From Thermoanaerobaculales bacterium (GTDB lineage Bacteria; Acidobacteriota; Thermoanaerobaculia; Thermoanaerobaculales; Sulfomarinibacteraceae), in the NCBI GenBank assembly GCA_029932545.1, contig JAOZPW010000249.1:1-5748 (forward strand): a stretch of 5,748 nucleotides of DNA, given 5' to 3'. Position numbers and translations under genes: made by a program. The notes below the pieces were generated by a model that had not been told where the DNA came from, searched no databases, and saw nothing but the letters and a program-made list of their open reading frames with translations. The first letter of the stretch is position 1. The number at the start of each line of letters is the position of its first letter. Shown here in pieces: positions 3,498-5,748 of this stretch.

Positions 3498-5666
3498 CTA
3501 CATCTCCTCAGGAACCGGAATGCCCAACAGTTCTTCAAGAACGATCTTCATCTCATCGGCGAAGAGGGTGAAAACGGCGCGTCTCATCAGGCGCAGGTTC
3601 TCATCCTCCTCGGGGACGATGGGATGACCGTGGTAGAGCTTGTGGAACAACTGTGCCAGATTGTGAACGTGGCCGGCTAGCAGTGAGAACTCGAGATTGT
3701 CGATGGCCTGCCTGACGACGTCGTGCCGCCTTGCACACTCCAGAACCAGGGCCCAGAGATCATCCGGCAGTTCGGTGTCGGCAAGGGAGGAAATTTCGGT
3801 CCGTTCAAAACGTCCTTCACCTCGACGCGCGCGGAGTTTGTCGAAGATCTTATTGGCCCGGACCGCCGAGTATTGGAGGTAAGGCCCGGTGTCGCCTTCG
3901 AAGGCCAAGGCCTCGTCGAAGTCGAAGGCAAGCACCCGATTGCGGCTCTGTTTGGCCATCAGGTAGCGCAGGGCGCCGACGGAGATTGAACGCGCTCGCC
4001 GGGGCAGGTCGTCAGGGATGTCGCCATCGCCCGCGCGCTCGGTGATGGCATCGGCTGCCGCCGCCTCAAGGATGTCGAGGAACTCATCGGCCTTGACGCC
4101 GATGCCCTTGCGCCCGGACATTTCGACGAATGCCTTGGCCATCTGCTCATCGGAAAGGCCGAAGGACTTACCGCTGCGTTTTTCGATTTCTCGAATGGCG
4201 GCGGGCGTCAGTGCCACCATCTCGTAGGCGAAGTGGATCGAGCGGTCGGCCTCCGAGGCGTGGCCCAAGATTCGGACTGCCTCCTTGACCACCTTCTGCG
4301 GGTAGGATTGCCGAACGTCGATGACGTTGTACACCGTCCGGCCGTTACCGAAAGTGTGGCCGGCGATTGTCTGGACGCGGTTTGATGTCGTTCTCGCCAG
4401 GGTGTGTCGCCCCTCGATATACCGCACGGGTTGAGCAGGTCCGCTCTGTTCCCATGTGGCGAACGACTGGTAGCCGAAATCATGGAGGGCGCCGTCGGGG
4501 TCGGTCAGAAGGCCGAGTTTCCACAGTTGGTAGGCGATGTCTTTCCCGGTGTAGGTGACCGTTCCGTTGGACCTGACGAGGATCTTGTCCGGGTCCTCCA
4601 TGTCGGCGAATTCCGGACTTTCGGCCAGTGACATCACCCAACACCCGTTGTTCTTGCCGTCGCTTTCCAACCGGATCGCTCCGGCCTCTTTGAGCATTTC
4701 GAAGGCGCGGGCCCAGAAACCAAGGTGGAGAATGTCGCTCTCGTGGGGCAGAACGTCGTAGGAGACTCCAAGCCTCGCCATCGTCGCGAGGTGGCAACGC
4801 ACGTTGCTTGAGGCGACGGCGCCGGCCAGACGCGCGATCGCGCGTTCCGAAAAGATCTCGCCCGCAATGACCGAGCCCTTGAGCGAGAAGACCGCCTCGT
4901 CGAGGTCCATGCCGTCGCAGCCGGCCTCGACCGCATGAAGAACTTCTGCCCTCCGTCCGGCAAAGACCTCATCCTCGGGATAGAGATTGGTCACCCGTGG
5001 GTAGATCTCCCAGGAGAGGTCGTCAAAGTCGGTTGTCGAAGCGTGGGGCACCTGGTCCGGGCCCAGGGCGCCGACGACGTGGTCGATCAAATCATCGCGA
5101 CGCGCGGTTTCGATGCCCAGCGCTGCCGCCAGATCGGGTTCCGGAAGGTAGAGGATGCCGACGACGACGTCGGCCACCTGAACCCCGGTGTCGTCGATGT
5201 AGTTTTGTACCTCGACCTCGTGCCCCAGGTGTCGTTGGCAACGGACCAGGATGTCGCCCAGAACTGAGTTCCTCAGGTGGCCGATGTGAGCGGCCTTGTT
5301 GGGGTTGATGTTGGTGTGCTCGACGATGGTCTTCGATCCGGTCGCGTACTCCTTCTCGGAGCCTTCGAGCAACTGTCTGAAGATGGCGGAGCGTTTCAGG
5401 AACAGGTTGAGAAAACCCGGTCCGGCAATCTCGACGCGGTCGATCTCTTCGGGCCAGTCGGTTTTCTCTGCCAGAGCCTCAGCGATCGCCCGAGGGCTTT
5501 TCTTGAATATTCGGGCCAGAGGGAGTGCGCCCGGCCATGCCAGATCGCCCATCTCCCGGTTGGGGGGAATCTCCAGGAAAATATCATCGACCGTGTGGTC
5601 AAACTCGGCCTGCAAGGCAGCGGCCAGGGCGGCTGCCGATCGTTCGCGAATCGTTGTCAGGGGCAT
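3498..5666 (-). CDS. argS: Arginyl-tRNA synthetase, long form
   Basis: Charges tRNA-Arg with arginine in the cytosol; essential for translation. The 722-aa protein shows, in order: the N-terminal tRNA-recognition domain (about 1-90, ending in the typical GPGFLNLFL at 82-90); the class I HIGH motif H127-H130 in NPNKAAHIGHLRNS; NYIDDTGVQ (155-163); KILVRSNGTVTYTGKDIAYQL (361-381); a KMSKS-equivalent MSGRKG (516-521); and the anticodon-binding C-terminal domain with GPYLQYSAVR (594-603), ending in LLGIPVPEEM. Most bacterial ArgRS have 550-600 residues. The extra length appears to lie between about 165 and 295 and between about 385 and 445. The region normally reading like VGADQH is replaced by IDVRQSYPQ (449-457). 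Catalytic motifs are intact, so it is probably functional. ATG 5666 is supported by AGGAGGA four bases upstream. The stop TAG abuts the 72-bp repeat. The gene appears monocistronic within the window. Confidence 0.97.
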   Translation of the reverse strand: MPLTTIRERSAAALAAALQAEFDHTVDDIFLEIPPNREMGDLAWPGALPLARIFKKSPRAIAEALAEKTDWPEEIDRVEIAGPGFLNLFLKRSAIFRQLLEGSEKEYATGSKTIVEHTNINPNKAAHIGHLRNSVLGDILVRCQRHLGHEVEVQNYIDDTGVQVADVVVGILYLPEPDLAAALGIETARRDDLIDHVVGALGPDQVPHASTTDFDDLSWEIYPRVTNLYPEDEVFAGRRAEVLHAVEAGCDGMDLDEAVFSLKGSVIAGEIFSERAIARLAGAVASSNVRCHLATMARLGVSYDVLPHESDILHLGFWARAFEMLKEAGAIRLESDGKNNGCWVMSLAESPEFADMEDPDKILVRSNGTVTYTGKDIAYQLWKLGLLTDPDGALHDFGYQSFATWEQSGPAQPVRYIEGRHTLARTTSNRVQTIAGHTFGNGRTVYNVIDVRQSYPQKVVKEAVRILGHASEADRSIHFAYEMVALTPAAIREIEKRSGKSFGLSDEQMAKAFVEMSGRKGIGVKADEFLDILEAAAADAITERAGDGDIPDDLPRRARSISVGALRYLMAKQSRNRVLAFDFDEALAFEGDTGPYLQYSAVRANKIFDKLRARRGEGRFERTEISSLADTELPDDLWALVLECARRHDVVRQAIDNLEFSLLAGHVHNLAQLFHKLYHGHPIVPEEDENLRLMRRAVFTLFADEMKIVLEELLGIPVPEEM

Positions 5667-5670
5667 CGAA

Positions 5671-5677
5671 TCCTCCT
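5671..5677 (-). promoter_or_regulatory. Shine-Dalgarno of argS
   Basis: On the minus strand AGGAGGA is followed by TTCG and the ATG at 5666. It is the second strong ribosome site in the window, so this organism uses canonical Shine-Dalgarno initiation, and it fixes the argS start. Confidence 0.8.
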
Positions 5678-5748
5678 AGGAAGATGTAGGGCATTGAACA
5701 GCAGAGCCTTTCGGGCGTCGTGAAGGCCCTTTCTCGTTGCATCCTCGG

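Noticed and set aside
3496..5691. AGATGTAGGG in inverted orientation at both ends of argS (3496-3505 and 5682-5691)
   Set aside because: A 10-bp inverted match is expected many times by chance in a window this long; one copy overlaps the argS stop and last codons. No target duplication or transposase supports a mobile unit.
5706..5732. GCCTT/AAGGC stem with a 12-base loop and a short TTTC tail near the right edge
   Set aside because: Only 5 bp with a large loop, no T-run on the minus strand, and the upstream gene is outside the window. Neither a terminator nor an argS leader attenuator can be supported.

Overview
The window looks like chromosomal DNA from a GC-rich, probably Gram-negative environmental bacterium. 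Hand-counted stretches of argS run near 64% GC. The phylum cannot be fixed from this sequence; the long ArgRS and repeat-rich intergenic DNA would fit several under-cultured lineages (Acidobacteria-, Planctomycetes- or Zixibacteria-like), which is only an impression. I see no rRNA, tRNA, CRISPR array, insertion sequence or phage gene.

Layout from left to right. (1) A minus-strand pair: a free-methionine-(R)-sulfoxide reductase of the GAF family, followed by an overlapping class I/II PLP aminotransferase. (2) A short repeat-bearing gap, with a 7-bp tandem repeat touching the reductase start codon. (3) A minus-strand toxin-antitoxin module: an AbrB/MazE-like antitoxin and a Doc (Fic-fold) toxin, with stop and start overlapping. 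A palindrome overlapping a good -10 box lies just upstream, and a perfect Shine-Dalgarno fixes the antitoxin start. (4) About 400 bp of non-coding DNA with several hairpins and a degenerate 6-bp (CGGTNN) array. (5) A plus-strand DUF523 (TudS-like) gene. (6) A 230-bp gap between convergent genes, holding two identical 72-bp tandem copies plus partial copies; each full copy carries three small perfect hairpins with TTT or TTC loops. (7) Minus-strand argS, encoding an unusually long (722 aa) arginyl-tRNA synthetase with a strong Shine-Dalgarno.

The genes do not form one pathway. The clearest functional units are the toxin-antitoxin operon and the reductase-aminotransferase pair. The pair may share methionine metabolism: the reductase yields free methionine, and relatives of the aminotransferase act on methionine or kynurenine; this link is inference. 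The most unusual material is in the intergenic repeats, above all the 72-bp multi-hairpin array ending at the argS stop codon. I did not find a clearly new multi-gene system.
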